Below, one piece after another: positions 1-7,929 of a DNA stretch of 18,299 bases. Positions within the stretch are counted from its first letter, which is position 1. The number at the start of each line of letters is the position of its first letter. A program made the position numbers and the translations under genes. The notes beneath the pieces are model-generated. The model had not been told where the DNA came from, did no database searches, and saw only the letters and a program-made list of their open reading frames with translations. The stretch covers positions 1-18,299 of the forward strand of contig DASQNO010000044.1 in NCBI GenBank assembly GCA_035644935.1. Direction: 5' to 3'. Source of the DNA: CADCVW01 sp035644935. GTDB lineage: Bacteria; Pseudomonadota; Alphaproteobacteria; Sphingomonadales; Sphingomonadaceae.

Positions 1-1
1 G

Positions 2-628
2 GGTCTGGTGTTCCAGAACATCCGCGTGCCCGATGCCAACGGGGCCGGCATCCGGCTGGAACGCGGCAATCTGGACGTTGCGGAAACGATGTTCCGGGAT
101 AGCGAACAAGGCATCCTCACCGCAGGCGATCCGGGCGGGGCAATCCGCATTTCGCGGTCGACCTTTTCCGGGCTGGGACGATGCGACCGCGACCTGGCGT
201 GCGCGCACGGCGTCTATATCGGCGAATACGGATCACTGAGCATCGACCGGTCGCGGTTCGAGCGGGGCCGGGGCGGCCATTATGTGAAGTCGCGCGCGCC
301 CCGGATCGAGCTCATCAATTCGAGCTTCGACGACACCGCCGGGCGGACCACAAACTACATGGTGGATCTGTCTAACGGCGCCCGCGGGCGCATCGCGGGC
401 AACCGCTTCGTCCAGGGCAAGAACAAGGAGAACTATTCCGCGTTCATCGTTGTTGCCGCCGAGGGGCGGACGAACGACTCGACGGGCCTGGCCATTACCG
501 GCAACGAAGCGGTGCTCGGCGCCGGCGCGCCGCGACCGACGGCGTTCGTCGCGGACCTCAGCAAGGACCGGCTGGCGATCGGCGCCAACAACATCGGCGC
601 GGGGATCGAACGCTTTCAGCAGCGCTGA
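2..628 (+). CDS. Right-handed parallel beta-helix repeat protein, 3' part
   Basis: The reading frame is already open at the left edge, so this is the C-terminal 208 residues of a longer protein; the in-frame GTG at 8 is not a convincing start. The residues fall into irregular repeats of about 20-25 with the short hydrophobic and Gly/Asn pattern of parallel beta-helix coils, for example GAGIRLERGNLDVAETMF, GAIRISRSTFSGL, GSLSIDRSRFERG, RIELINSSFDDT and GRIAGNRFVQGK. Proteins with this fold are usually secreted or surface polysaccharide-acting or adhesive proteins, but no catalytic motif can be assigned here. It ends in TGA and converges on the phosphatase gene, with only 16 bases between the two stop codons. 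The fold is fairly sure; the function is unknown. Confidence 0.75.
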   Translation, partial: GLVFQNIRVPDANGAGIRLERGNLDVAETMFRDSEQGILTAGDPGGAIRISRSTFSGLGRCDRDLACAHGVYIGEYGSLSIDRSRFERGRGGHYVKSRAPRIELINSSFDDTAGRTTNYMVDLSNGARGRIAGNRFVQGKNKENYSAFIVVAAEGRTNDSTGLAITGNEAVLGAGAPRPTAFVADLSKDRLAIGANNIGAGIERFQQR

Positions 629-644
629 TCGACCGCGCGCTAGC

Positions 645-2270
645 TTAGCGGGCCCTGCACGAACTCCCGGCCACGTTCAGGCACTTGCCGTCGATGTCCG
701 TGGCGGGGACCGAGAGCCCGATCATCGATGCGACGGTTGGCAGGATGTCCACCGTCGCCACCGCCTCGTTCCGCTCGGCAGCGGCGCCGCCTGAGCGCCA
801 GAAGATTACGGGGACGCGGCGGTCGTAGTCCCATGGGCTGCCGTGCGTCGCCGCGTAGCCGGGGCCTGGGGTAGCGATCGGCATCACCTGCGACTTCAGG
901 ATGACGAGGAGATCACCTGAGCGTTGCGGATCGTAGGATGCGCGGACGCGCTGCGGCACGGTCCAACCCGCAGGTGAGCCGGTGGGAATCGCGACGCGCG
1001 CCACCTCGGCGCCGGTCAGGACGCTGTGTACCTGCGGATGCGCGCGAAGGAAGCGCGCGGCTTCCGCCAGCACGCGCGCCCGCATCACCGGTGCGAGCAT
1101 GCTGTCGGCGTAGAGGTCGTTAACGCCTTCGCCGATCAATGTCGGCTGCGCGATGCCAAGCGTGCGCGTCAGATGAGCGTTGAGTGCGTCCAACGTTAGC
1201 GCCGGGTCGATCCGCGTCGCACCGGGCATCGTGCCGCGCTCCGGCACGTCGAGGACGCCGTGGTCGGCGGTGAGCACGACCTGATAGTCCACGCCCAGGC
1301 GGTCCAGCACGCCCATGAAGTCGCCAAGATCGCGATCAAGGCTCATAACGTTGAGGCATTGTTCGATGCCGCCGCTGCCGTAGGCGTGGCCGATGAAGTC
1401 GGTCGCGGACAGGCCGATTGCGAGCACGTCGGTCGCGGCGCCCCGGCCGAGTCCGAGCTCGCGTGTCATGCCGGCGGCGAGCGCCAGCGTCGCGGCGTCG
1501 ACCTCGGGCGAGTTGCGGAATGCGGCTGCATCGCCCGCCGCGCGCGCGAACCGCACCGTATTGAGCTGGCGCCCGCCGGGCAGAGTAATCGGCCGCGCCT
1601 TGCCTTCGCAGACCGGCGGCGGCACCAGCGCGGCGCGGGGGCGGGCGAGGACGCCGGCGACGGCTTCGTTGACCTGCGCCACCGCCGCGGCGGGCCGCGC
1701 GGTCAAGTTGGATGTAAAACCTCTGCCGCTCCACCAGAACACCTGGTCGGCATTGCGCCCGGCCAGCATAACCGCCGCACGGTCCTTGCCCGACACGGAG
1801 ACGACGCGGGTGGCCGGGGTCGCCGCCTTCATGCGGTCGCCCAGCGTGGGAACCTTGAGGTGCGTCGCGGAGACGGTGTAGCCGGCGCGGCCGTTCACCG
1901 CGGCCGGGCGGCGGGCGACATCCTCCGCGCAATAAACCTTCTTGTCGCCGGCAAGCGACGGATCGAACCAGTTGTTGGCGATGATGCCCGTGCGCGCCGG
2001 GTGCGAGCCGGTAAGAATCGTCGAATGGCCGGGGCAAGTTTCGGACGCGGCGTGCGCCTGATAACCGTTGCGGAACACAGTGCCGGCGGACAGCCGCTTC
2101 AATCCGCGCGTGAAATGCGGCCGGTAAGTCTCGAAGAGGTCGGACGAAAGTTGATCCACCGAGATCGCGACGATCAGCTTGGGAGGCGTGCGCGGGGCCT
2201 GCGGCTGCGCCGTCGCCGCAGCTGCGGTCCCGAGCAGGGCTGCGGCGAGAAGGAGGCGGGCGATGGTCAT
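645..2270 (-). CDS. phoK: PhoK-like secreted alkaline phosphatase (type I phosphodiesterase/nucleotide pyrophosphatase superfamily)
   Basis: A 541-residue secreted phosphomonoesterase, probably periplasmic or extracellular, that frees phosphate from organic esters. Start: ATG at 2270, preceded by GGAG, opens a signal peptide (residues 1-21, ending ATAQ); the frame stays open upstream but overlaps the divergent gene. The active-site residues of the PhoK/PafA group are all visible: D39 (SVDQ), nucleophile T78 in ETCPGHS, N99 in ANNWFD, the phosphate-binding K162 and R164 in SGKDRAA, metal ligands D291 and H295 (ATDFIGHA), D336 and H337 (TADHG) and H476 (THGSPW). The K-x-R pair separates the monoesterase PhoK/PafA type from diesterases of the same superfamily. 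Length is close to that of Sphingomonas PhoK (about 560 residues, as recalled). It is divergent from the dsbD-like gene across 58 bases, and phosphate control is plausible. Family is very sure; orthology with phoK is likely. Confidence 0.93.
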   Translation of the reverse strand: MTIARLLLAAALLGTAAAATAQPQAPRTPPKLIVAISVDQLSSDLFETYRPHFTRGLKRLSAGTVFRNGYQAHAASETCPGHSTILTGSHPARTGIIANNWFDPSLAGDKKVYCAEDVARRPAAVNGRAGYTVSATHLKVPTLGDRMKAATPATRVVSVSGKDRAAVMLAGRNADQVFWWSGRGFTSNLTARPAAAVAQVNEAVAGVLARPRAALVPPPVCEGKARPITLPGGRQLNTVRFARAAGDAAAFRNSPEVDAATLALAAGMTRELGLGRGAATDVLAIGLSATDFIGHAYGSGGIEQCLNVMSLDRDLGDFMGVLDRLGVDYQVVLTADHGVLDVPERGTMPGATRIDPALTLDALNAHLTRTLGIAQPTLIGEGVNDLYADSMLAPVMRARVLAEAARFLRAHPQVHSVLTGAEVARVAIPTGSPAGWTVPQRVRASYDPQRSGDLLVILKSQVMPIATPGPGYAATHGSPWDYDRRVPVIFWRSGGAAAERNEAVATVDILPTVASMIGLSVPATDIDGKCLNVAGSSCRAR

Positions 2271-2316
2271 GGAAGCTCCGGTGACGGGGGACTTGGGACG
2301 CGCTATATCAGCCACT

Positions 2317-2335
2317 GTGAACCGCAAGATGACAA
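2317..2335 (-). promoter_or_regulatory. Weak PhoB-box-like sequence upstream of phoK
   Basis: Read on the reverse strand, about 50-65 bases before the phoK start, the sequence holds TTGTCAT, five bases, then GGTTCAC. The first half-site matches the 7-base Pho-box unit CTGTCAT in six of seven positions, the second only partly. The site overlaps the start of the divergent dsbD-like gene. Pho regulation is expected for this phosphatase type, but the match is weak, so this is a suggestion only. Confidence 0.2.
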
Positions 2336-4353
2336 AAGCTGTGTTCGGCCGGCTCTTGATGTTTCTGTTCGCGCTGCTCGCGGGGGACGCCGCCGCGCAT
2401 GCGCAACTTCCCACGCCCGGCCGCAACGCGATTGCCGCGGCGCTCGTGGCGGAAGGATCCGCGCCGCGTGCCGGCGGCACGGTGCAGCTGGCGGTCACCA
2501 TGCAGCCGCAGCCTGGCTGGCACGGCTATTGGATGAATCCCGGCGAGGCGGGCGTTCCCCCGCGCATCAGCTGGACCCTGCCGCCCGGCCTCCGCGCCGG
2601 GACGATGCAGTTCCCGACGCCCAAGCCGCTGCTGATCTCCGGCATCATGAACTATGTGTACGAAGGGCCGTACGCGCATCTGGTGACGCTGCACGTGCCG
2701 CCGGGCGTCACGGGCACGATCCCGCTGCGCGCGCACTTCCAGTGGCTGGCGTGCACCGACGAAGTCTGCGTTCCCGAGGAAGGCAAGCTGGCGCTCGACC
2801 TTCCAGTAGGCGACGGGGCCGTCGACCCGGTCAGGCGCGCGGAGTTCGACCGCTACCGCGCCGCGCTGCCCCTGCCGCTCGACCGCGCGGGCACGTCAGC
2901 GGTGACGGACGGGCGCTTCCGGCTGGCGCTGCCGCTGCCGGGTGTGGACGCTGCCGGGGCTTATTTCTTCCCTGCCGAGGACGGCCGTCTGTCCTATTCG
3001 GCCGCGCAAGTTCCGTCGCGCGCGGGCGACCTGCTGCTGATCGAAACGGGGGCGGAGGGTGCGGCGCAGCCCGTGTCGGGCGTACTGCGGCTGGCGGACG
3101 GGCGCGGATTTGCGGTGCGCGCCGAACCGGGCGCGGTGCCGCGCGCGGATGCCCAGGGCGGGCTCGGTACCGGCATCCTGGCGATCACCGCGCTGGCTTT
3201 CCTGGGCGCGGTGCTGGGCGGCCTGCTGCTCAACATCATGCCCTGCGTCTTCCCCATTCTGAGCCTCAAGGCGCTGAGCCTCGCCCGCGCGGGCGGCGAC
3301 GAGCGGTCGGCGCGGGCGGAAGCGCTTGGCTATACGGCGGGCGCGGTCGCCATGGCCGTGTTGCTAGGCGGCCTTCTGCTGGCACTCCGCGCCGGGGGCG
3401 AGGCGGCGGGATGGGCGTTCCAGCTCCAGAACCCGCCGGTCGTGTTCGCGCTGCTGCTTCTCACCGTCGCGATCACGCTGAACCTGGCGGGACTGTTCGA
3501 GCTGCCGACGCTCGGCGGACAGTTTGCGGGTGAAGGAAATGCGTTCGCGACCGGAGCGCTGGCGACGTTTGTCGCCACGCCGTGCACCGGGCCATTCATG
3601 GGCGCAGCCTTGGGAGCATTGCTGGTGCTGCCTGCGGCCGCGGCGGTGGCTATCTTCGTCGGGCTCGGGCTGGGGCTGGCGTTGCCGTTCCTGCTGCTGG
3701 GCTTCGTTCCCGCGCTCCGGCGGCGGCTGCCCAAGCCAGGTCCGTGGCTGGAGCGGTTCCGGCGCGTGCTGGCGCTGCCGATGGCGGCGACGGCGGTGGC
3801 GCTGGCCTGGGTGCTTGGGCGGCAGGTCGGGGTCGACGGCATGGCGCTCGGCCTTGCCGCCGCCGTACTCTTGGCGGCCGCGCTGTGGGCGTGGGGCGTG
3901 CGCCAGCGGAATGGCGCCTCTGCGCGCTGGACGACCTGGGTTCCCGCGGCGCTGGCGGTCGCGCTCGTCGCCGCCTTGCCGAGAGGCGGCGCGGCGCCCG
4001 CGTCAACGGTGACGCCCTTGCTGGCGGAACGGTTCAGCGAAGCGCGGCTGGCGCAACTGCAGAACGAGCGCCGTCCGGTGTTCGTCTACTTCACCGCCGA
4101 CTGGTGCGTGTCGTGCAAGGTCAACGAGAAGACGTCGATCGACCGCCCGCAAGTGGCGGCCGCGTTCCGGCGCGCCAACGTCGCGACGCTGGTCGGCGAC
4201 TGGACCAACGCGGACCCTGAAATCGGGCGCTTTCTCGCTGGTCAAGGCCGCACCGGCGTTCCGCTGTACCTCTACTACCGCCCCGGTTCGCAGACGCCAG
4301 AGGTGCTTCCGCAGGTTCTTACGCCCGGTCGCTTGACCGCGCTGACGACGTAA
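2329..4353 (+). CDS. dsbD: DsbD/ScsB-family protein-disulfide reductase (thiol:disulfide interchange protein)
   Basis: A 674-residue inner-membrane protein that passes electrons from cytoplasmic thioredoxin to periplasmic thiol proteins. Layout: signal peptide about 1-25; an N-terminal DsbD-alpha-like domain, about 30-165, with the cysteine pair C142/C147 in WLACTDEVCVPEEGK; a linker; a membrane core of about eight helices from 282 to 550, with C306 in NIMPCVFPI and C419 in ATPCTGPFMG, the pair that moves electrons across the membrane; and a C-terminal thioredoxin domain with C593-VS-C596 in DWCVSCK. All six redox cysteines of the family are present. The start is uncertain: ATG 2329 gives a good signal peptide, GTG 2317 adds four residues, and neither has a clear ribosome-binding site. 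The next gene lies 40 bases downstream in the same direction and encodes a redoxin, a likely client or partner. DsbD versus ScsB subtype is not resolved. Confidence 0.92.
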   Translation: MTKAVFGRLLMFLFALLAGDAAAHAQLPTPGRNAIAAALVAEGSAPRAGGTVQLAVTMQPQPGWHGYWMNPGEAGVPPRISWTLPPGLRAGTMQFPTPKPLLISGIMNYVYEGPYAHLVTLHVPPGVTGTIPLRAHFQWLACTDEVCVPEEGKLALDLPVGDGAVDPVRRAEFDRYRAALPLPLDRAGTSAVTDGRFRLALPLPGVDAAGAYFFPAEDGRLSYSAAQVPSRAGDLLLIETGAEGAAQPVSGVLRLADGRGFAVRAEPGAVPRADAQGGLGTGILAITALAFLGAVLGGLLLNIMPCVFPILSLKALSLARAGGDERSARAEALGYTAGAVAMAVLLGGLLLALRAGGEAAGWAFQLQNPPVVFALLLLTVAITLNLAGLFELPTLGGQFAGEGNAFATGALATFVATPCTGPFMGAALGALLVLPAAAAVAIFVGLGLGLALPFLLLGFVPALRRRLPKPGPWLERFRRVLALPMAATAVALAWVLGRQVGVDGMALGLAAAVLLAAALWAWGVRQRNGASARWTTWVPAALAVALVAALPRGGAAPASTVTPLLAERFSEARLAQLQNERRPVFVYFTADWCVSCKVNEKTSIDRPQVAAAFRRANVATLVGDWTNADPEIGRFLAGQGRTGVPLYLYYRPGSQTPEVLPQVLTPGRLTALTT

Positions 4354-4393
4354 GTCGATAATCGCGCGTTCTTTCCTTCAAGGAGCTTCGCCC

Positions 4394-5014
4394 ATGCGTT
4401 TCGTTCTCGCCAGCGTCACCGCTTTCGCCAGCATCACGGCCGCTGCGGCCACCGCCCAGAGCGTCCCCGCGCCGCAGGTCGGCGCCGCGGCGCGGGACTT
4501 CCGCCTGACCGACTCCAACGGCCGCAACCACAGCTTGGCGCAGTATCGCGGCAAGACGGTGGTGCTCGAGTGGAACAACCCGGGCTGCCCCTATGTCCAG
4601 AAGCATTATAATTCGGGCAACATGCAGCGCAGCCAGGCCGCGGCGCGCGAACGCGGGGTCGTCTGGCTGACGGTGAACTCGGGCGCGCCCGGCAAGCAGG
4701 GGCACATGACCGGCGCACAGGCGAACGGCTTTCTGACGGAGCAGAAGGCCACGCCGGCTGCCTATCTGCTCGACGCCCGCGGGGTCGTGGGCAAGGCCTA
4801 CGCCGCCACCACGACACCCGAGATGTTAGTGATCACGCCTGCGGGCCGCATCGCGTACATGGGCGCGATCGACGACAAGCCGACCAGCAAGGTCGAGGAC
4901 GTGCCGGGCGCGCGCAATCATGTGCTGGCGGCGCTGGACGAGCTTCGCGCGGGCAAGGCGGTGAGCGTCGCGAAGACGCGGAGCTACGGCTGTTCGGTGA
5001 AGTACGCGACGTAA
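4394..5014 (+). CDS. Secreted redoxin/AhpC-TSA-fold thiol protein
   Basis: A 206-residue thioredoxin-fold protein with a signal peptide (1-21, cut near ATAQS), so probably periplasmic. AAGGAG lies 10 bases before the ATG. Typical redoxin features follow: ARDFRLTDSNGRNHSLAQYRG, then WNNPGCPYVQKHY with a single cysteine C65 at the peroxiredoxin/thioredoxin active-site position; the second cysteine of a CXXC is replaced (CPYV). The only other cysteine in the mature part is C200, near the C-terminus (SYGCSVKY), which could act as resolving cysteine as in two-Cys peroxiredoxins. It follows the dsbD-like gene after 40 bases in the same direction, so the two are probably cotranscribed and the reductase may recycle this protein. 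The precise substrate, whether peroxide or another periplasmic disulfide protein, cannot be read from the sequence. Confidence 0.85.
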   Translation: MRFVLASVTAFASITAAAATAQSVPAPQVGAAARDFRLTDSNGRNHSLAQYRGKTVVLEWNNPGCPYVQKHYNSGNMQRSQAAARERGVVWLTVNSGAPGKQGHMTGAQANGFLTEQKATPAAYLLDARGVVGKAYAATTTPEMLVITPAGRIAYMGAIDDKPTSKVEDVPGARNHVLAALDELRAGKAVSVAKTRSYGCSVKYAT

Positions 5015-5057
5015 GGGCGCGCAGGAGCGGAACGTCCAGGCCAGCCCGCAACGCCTT

Positions 5058-5075
5058 CCCGCTGTCGCCAGCGGG
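5058..5075 (+). terminator. Hairpin after the dsbD-redoxin pair
   Basis: A perfect seven-base stem (CCCGCTG / CAGCGGG) closed by a TCGC loop lies 44 bases after the redoxin stop codon. No run of T follows, so it may be only a 3'-end hairpin or part of a factor-dependent terminator. Confidence 0.35.
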
Positions 5076-5086
5076 CCGCGGTTCGG

Positions 5087-5113
5087 TTGACCGCTCCCGG
5101 GGGGCGCTATAGC
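5087..5113 (+). promoter_or_regulatory. Possible sigma-70-type promoter of ilvE
   Basis: TTGACC at 5087-5092 and TATAGC at 5108-5113 resemble -35 and -10 hexamers, separated by 15 bases (shorter than the usual 17). They lie just after a hairpin that closes the upstream operon and about 90 bases before the ilvE start. Predicted by eye only. Confidence 0.35.
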
Positions 5114-5205
5114 TGCGGATCAGCCCATCCGTCGGGCGACACGCGACGGTTCCGCTCGGCGCGCGCCGCCTGCAACCCCTCCCTCTTTGTGCCCGAGGCC
5201 CCGAC

Positions 5206-6099
5206 TTGCACGACATCGAACCGACATACGACGACCGCGACGGTTGGATCTGGCTCGACGGCGCGCTGGTGCCTTGGCGCGAGGCCAAGGTGCACGTGCT
5301 GACGCACGCGCTTCACTACGCGTCGTCGGTGTTCGAAGGCGCGCGCGCGTATAACGGCACGATCTTCGCCTTGGACCAGCATAGTCAGCGGCTGCGCGAC
5401 AGCGCGTCGATGCTGGGATTCGAGCTGCCGTGGAGCGTCGCGGAAATCAACGCGGCGTGCACCGAGACGATGGCGGCCAACGGCATGACGGACGCCTATG
5501 TCCGTCCGGTTGCGTGGCGCGGGTCCGAACAGATGGGCGTCGGCGCGCAGCGGACCAAGCCGCATCTGGCGGTCGCCGTCTGGCATTGGGGCGCCTATTA
5601 CGGCGACGAGCAGCTGCGCCGCGGTATCCGGCTCGACATTGCCTCGTGGCGCCGCCCGGCGCCGCACACCGCGCCGGTGCACGCCAAGGCGGCCGGCCTG
5701 TACATGATCGCGACTTTGTCCAAGCACCAGGCGTCCGATCGCGGGTTCGACGACGCATTGATGTTCGATTGGCGCGGTCAGGTTGCCGAGGCGACGGGTG
5801 CCAACGCCTTCTTCGTGCGCGACGGCGTTCTCCATACCCCGACGCCCGACGCGTTCCTGAACGGCATCACGCGGAGAACCGTGATCGAATTGGCGCGACG
5901 GCGCGGGATCGACGTCGTTGAGCGGACGATCTGGCCCGAGGAGCTGGAAGGCTTCGAGCAGTTCTTCGTTACAGGCAGCGCCGCCGAGGTGACGCCGGTG
6001 CAGAGCGCGGGACCGTGGCGGTTCGAGGTCGGCGACCTCACGCGTCAGTTGCAGAAGGATTATAACGACCTTGCCAACGGCCGGCTGAAGCTGGAATAG
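5206..6099 (+). CDS. ilvE: Branched-chain amino acid aminotransferase
   Basis: A 297-residue PLP-dependent class IV aminotransferase that interconverts leucine, isoleucine and valine with their 2-oxo acids in the cytoplasm, with 2-oxoglutarate/glutamate as partner. The family signature is complete: LTHALHYASSVFEGARAY near 32-49, the Schiff-base lysine K161 in HAKAAGLYM, the loop WRGQVAEATGANAFFV, ITRRTVIELARRRG, and GSAAEVTPV near the C-terminus. The start is TTG at 5206, because no ATG or GTG lies in frame upstream and the YDDRDGWIWLDG block typical of the N-terminus begins seven residues later; GAGG lies about 9 bases before it. It has its own probable promoter and terminator, so it looks monocistronic. 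Dual D-amino-acid transaminase or ADC lyase function is less likely given the length and motifs. Confidence 0.95.
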   Translation: MHDIEPTYDDRDGWIWLDGALVPWREAKVHVLTHALHYASSVFEGARAYNGTIFALDQHSQRLRDSASMLGFELPWSVAEINAACTETMAANGMTDAYVRPVAWRGSEQMGVGAQRTKPHLAVAVWHWGAYYGDEQLRRGIRLDIASWRRPAPHTAPVHAKAAGLYMIATLSKHQASDRGFDDALMFDWRGQVAEATGANAFFVRDGVLHTPTPDAFLNGITRRTVIELARRRGIDVVERTIWPEELEGFEQFFVTGSAAEVTPVQSAGPWRFEVGDLTRQLQKDYNDLANGRLKLE

Positions 6100-6101
6100 A
6101 C

Positions 6102-6133
6102 CGCCCGTGCCGCAGGCGCGGCGGGCGCATTTT
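6102..6133 (+). terminator. Rho-independent terminator of ilvE
   Basis: CGCCCG-TG-CCGC pairs with GCGGCGGGCG around an AGGC loop (stem of ten pairs with a two-base bulge, 6102-6127), followed by ATTTT at 6129-6133. It lies directly after the ilvE stop codon and before the tRNA gene. Confidence 0.7.
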
Positions 6134-6149
6134 CGTGCCGAAATAACGT

Positions 6150-6224
6150 TGGGGCGTCGCCAAGCGGTAAGGCAGCGGCTTTTGATGCCGCCATGCGCAG
6201 GTTCGAATCCTGCCGCCCCAGCCA
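6150..6224 (+). tRNA. tRNA-Gln (anticodon TTG)
   Basis: A 75-base cloverleaf: seven-pair acceptor stem TGGGGCG / CGCCCCA, D-arm with GGTAAGGC, anticodon stem GCGGC / GCCGC around the loop TTTTGAT with anticodon TTG, T-arm with GTTCGAATC, discriminator G and encoded CCA (6222-6224). It reads CAA glutamine codons. It stands at the border between the conserved block and a gene-poor accessory region, a common integration site for mobile islands, although no integrase gene is seen in this window. Confidence 0.97.
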
Positions 6225-7413
6225 ACACACAGAATCTCAGAAAAAGATTCGCAGAAAACTGCGGATCCGGCAGCCGCAAGGCTTAGCTGGGTCGGCACTG
6301 TCACAGCTTGCTGTAAGAAGTGACTATGGCGAGGCCTCATGCCAAACGTCCAGGACGTTTTCCGCCGCAGCGGCGCATACTGGTGGCGCCCGACCATGAC
6401 CTGATGGAACGCTAGTGCTCGATCTGTAACTCTCTTTGGGCCTGAGGACGAACGACCCGGGCGTGGCACGTCATTGAGCTGCGGCGAAGACGGCGTAGAG
6501 CGAGGTCGTGCGGATGGGTCTTTATAAGCCAGTGGCGCGCTACGAGAGGCCGATGAACCCAAGACGGTCACTCGCGGGCAGCGTGCGCGCTAAATAGTTC
6601 AGGCTGGTTCGCCGAATGATTTCGTCAAGGAGAAACTCAGCAACGACGCGGCTGCGATGGCGAAACCGCTGCTCGATGTGTCAGACAAACTGCACAGACC
6701 GATTATGGTGCGGGTGAATACCTGATCCATAAGGGCAGCGCGATGCGCGAGATGCTCTATCGGGTGTTTGCCGAACTTCTTGACTGCTGGAGGATACCGG
6801 AGAGGCGCGCGGCTGTCCCAGACGCGCTCGGCACCGCAGTCTACTACGCGGTATTCGAAAGCATGATACGAGCTCTCGACGCTCACGCGGGCCGGCGGGC
6901 ATTCGATTAACGCGATTGAGGTGCGCGGGCTAGATGCGACAAGAATCAAAATTGCGTTACCGGCGAAGTGGAGATCGAGCTGCAATATGGCTCAATCAGC
7001 AATGTCGCCAACAACATCGGCATGCGCTCTGCTGTCAGTTATCAATACAGGGTAAAGGTCGTCTCGGAAGCCGGCAAGCCGCTCGAGTTCGATGTCCCGA
7101 CGATCCGCCTGTCGGTCGATACCAGCGGCTCCTACCTATAACTCGGCCGCTTAGCCGCGTCTGGTAAGTTCGTTCTTGCATCAGCTCGGCCTTCGTCAAC
7201 CGCGGTCGTTGCTCGTCGATGGCGAACGGAATTTACCCGGCGATCCGGGCTAGGCGAAGCGGCCGACTCGGCTCCTCCGAGACTAGGGCTCGGGAGGACC
7301 GTCCGGCGCCCGCGCAAGCGCGGCGAAGCCGTGGAGATGCATGAGTGTTCGGTTCCGGGAAAGTGATCGCGCGCTGAGCGCCTGGTTGCAGGTCTTTGTA
7401 ACTAGCGATCGGC
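6225..7413. other. Gene-poor stretch after tRNA-Gln with decayed coding fragments
   Basis: There is no intact gene with a start, ribosome-binding site and family match across nearly 1.2 kb. Forward-strand pieces with protein-like codon use occur at about 6594-6725, 6743-6910 and 6920-7141, separated by stops and frame changes (entered separately). 6225-6590 and 7142-7413 show nothing that can be assigned. Open frames on the reverse strand across tRNA-Gln and ilvE are shadows. Confidence 0.5.
6594..7141 (+). pseudogene. Decayed coding region, unknown family
   Basis: Three forward-strand pieces look like former coding sequence. The first, about 6594-6725, contains NDFVKEKLSNDAAAMAKP and ends at TGA. 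The second changes frame, reads GEYLIHKGSAMREMLYRVF and stops at TAA 6908. The third, about 6920-7141, contains GEVEIELQYGSISNVANN and FDVPTIRLSVDTSGSYL and ends at TAA; it has no plausible start codon in frame. Frame changes and stops between protein-like pieces suggest one or more genes broken after insertion next to the tRNA. No family could be named, and part of the signal could be chance in GC-rich DNA. Confidence 0.4.
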
Positions 7414-7704
7414 TTACAGAGGCCCGTCGATCTCTGTCAGCTTTAGTGGACGTGCGAGCGTACCCGTGCTGACGAACAGACGCTCGACACCGACGTTCGA
7501 AGCCCAGGCAAGGCCGGCCGCTTCGGCCTGTTCGATGGTCGCGAACACCGGACCGCCGACGATGGAAACCGACTCCCCCTCGTCGACGCCTACGCACAAT
7601 GCCGAAGTCGTGAGCTTGTAGATTTCTCCGGGCTGTTCTTCGATCCGGATGCAGTCAGCATCGACTGCTGCCTGTTCGCCAAGACGTAGCCTTACGATTT
7701 CCAT
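7414..7704 (-). CDS. Small conserved-type hypothetical protein (96 aa)
   Basis: A 96-residue acidic cytoplasmic protein of unknown function. The start is ATG at 7704 because CAGGAG lies 7 bases upstream on the reverse strand; an in-frame ATG at 7722 and a much longer open frame upstream have no such site and a compositionally poor N-terminus. The protein alternates strands and one helix (VGGPVFATIEQAEAAGLAWASNVG), which suggests a small alpha/beta domain. It has no signal peptide or membrane segment and no recognisable catalytic motif. It is transcribed away from the GGDEF-EAL gene, so the two share an upstream region of about 225 bases. I do not recognise the family. Confidence 0.65.
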   Translation of the reverse strand: MEIVRLRLGEQAAVDADCIRIEEQPGEIYKLTTSALCVGVDEGESVSIVGGPVFATIEQAEAAGLAWASNVGVERLFVSTGTLARPLKLTEIDGPL

Positions 7705-7929
7705 TGCACGCTCCTGATCCATCGCGGTCAAGAACGCCGAGGCGAGCGGCTGGGTCCCTTCGAGGGTGCAGCGACAAAGTGGAAGCGGGCGGGCCGGCCC
7801 CCGCGCAACATCAGGGCAGGTGCCGGAACCGCTCCGCGAGTGGCTCACCCCTCAAGGGTTATCTGACTGTTAAGGCGGAGCCGGTAAATCGATTTTGGGG
7901 GCAGGCTCGCCTCGGAAGATCGGAACCAC

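Noticed and set aside
1260..3533. 757-codon forward frame spanning phoK and the start of the dsbD-like gene
   Set aside because: It lies antisense to phoK and out of frame with dsbD, is rich in Arg/Gly/Ala and has no family motif.
5107..6279. Long reverse-strand open frame across ilvE
   Set aside because: It is antisense to a clearly recognised aminotransferase gene and runs through tRNA-Gln; GC-rich codon bias creates such shadows.
6599..6985. 128-codon reverse-strand ORF
   Set aside because: The forward strand shows more protein-like pieces in the same interval; the reverse product has no motif and no ribosome-binding site.
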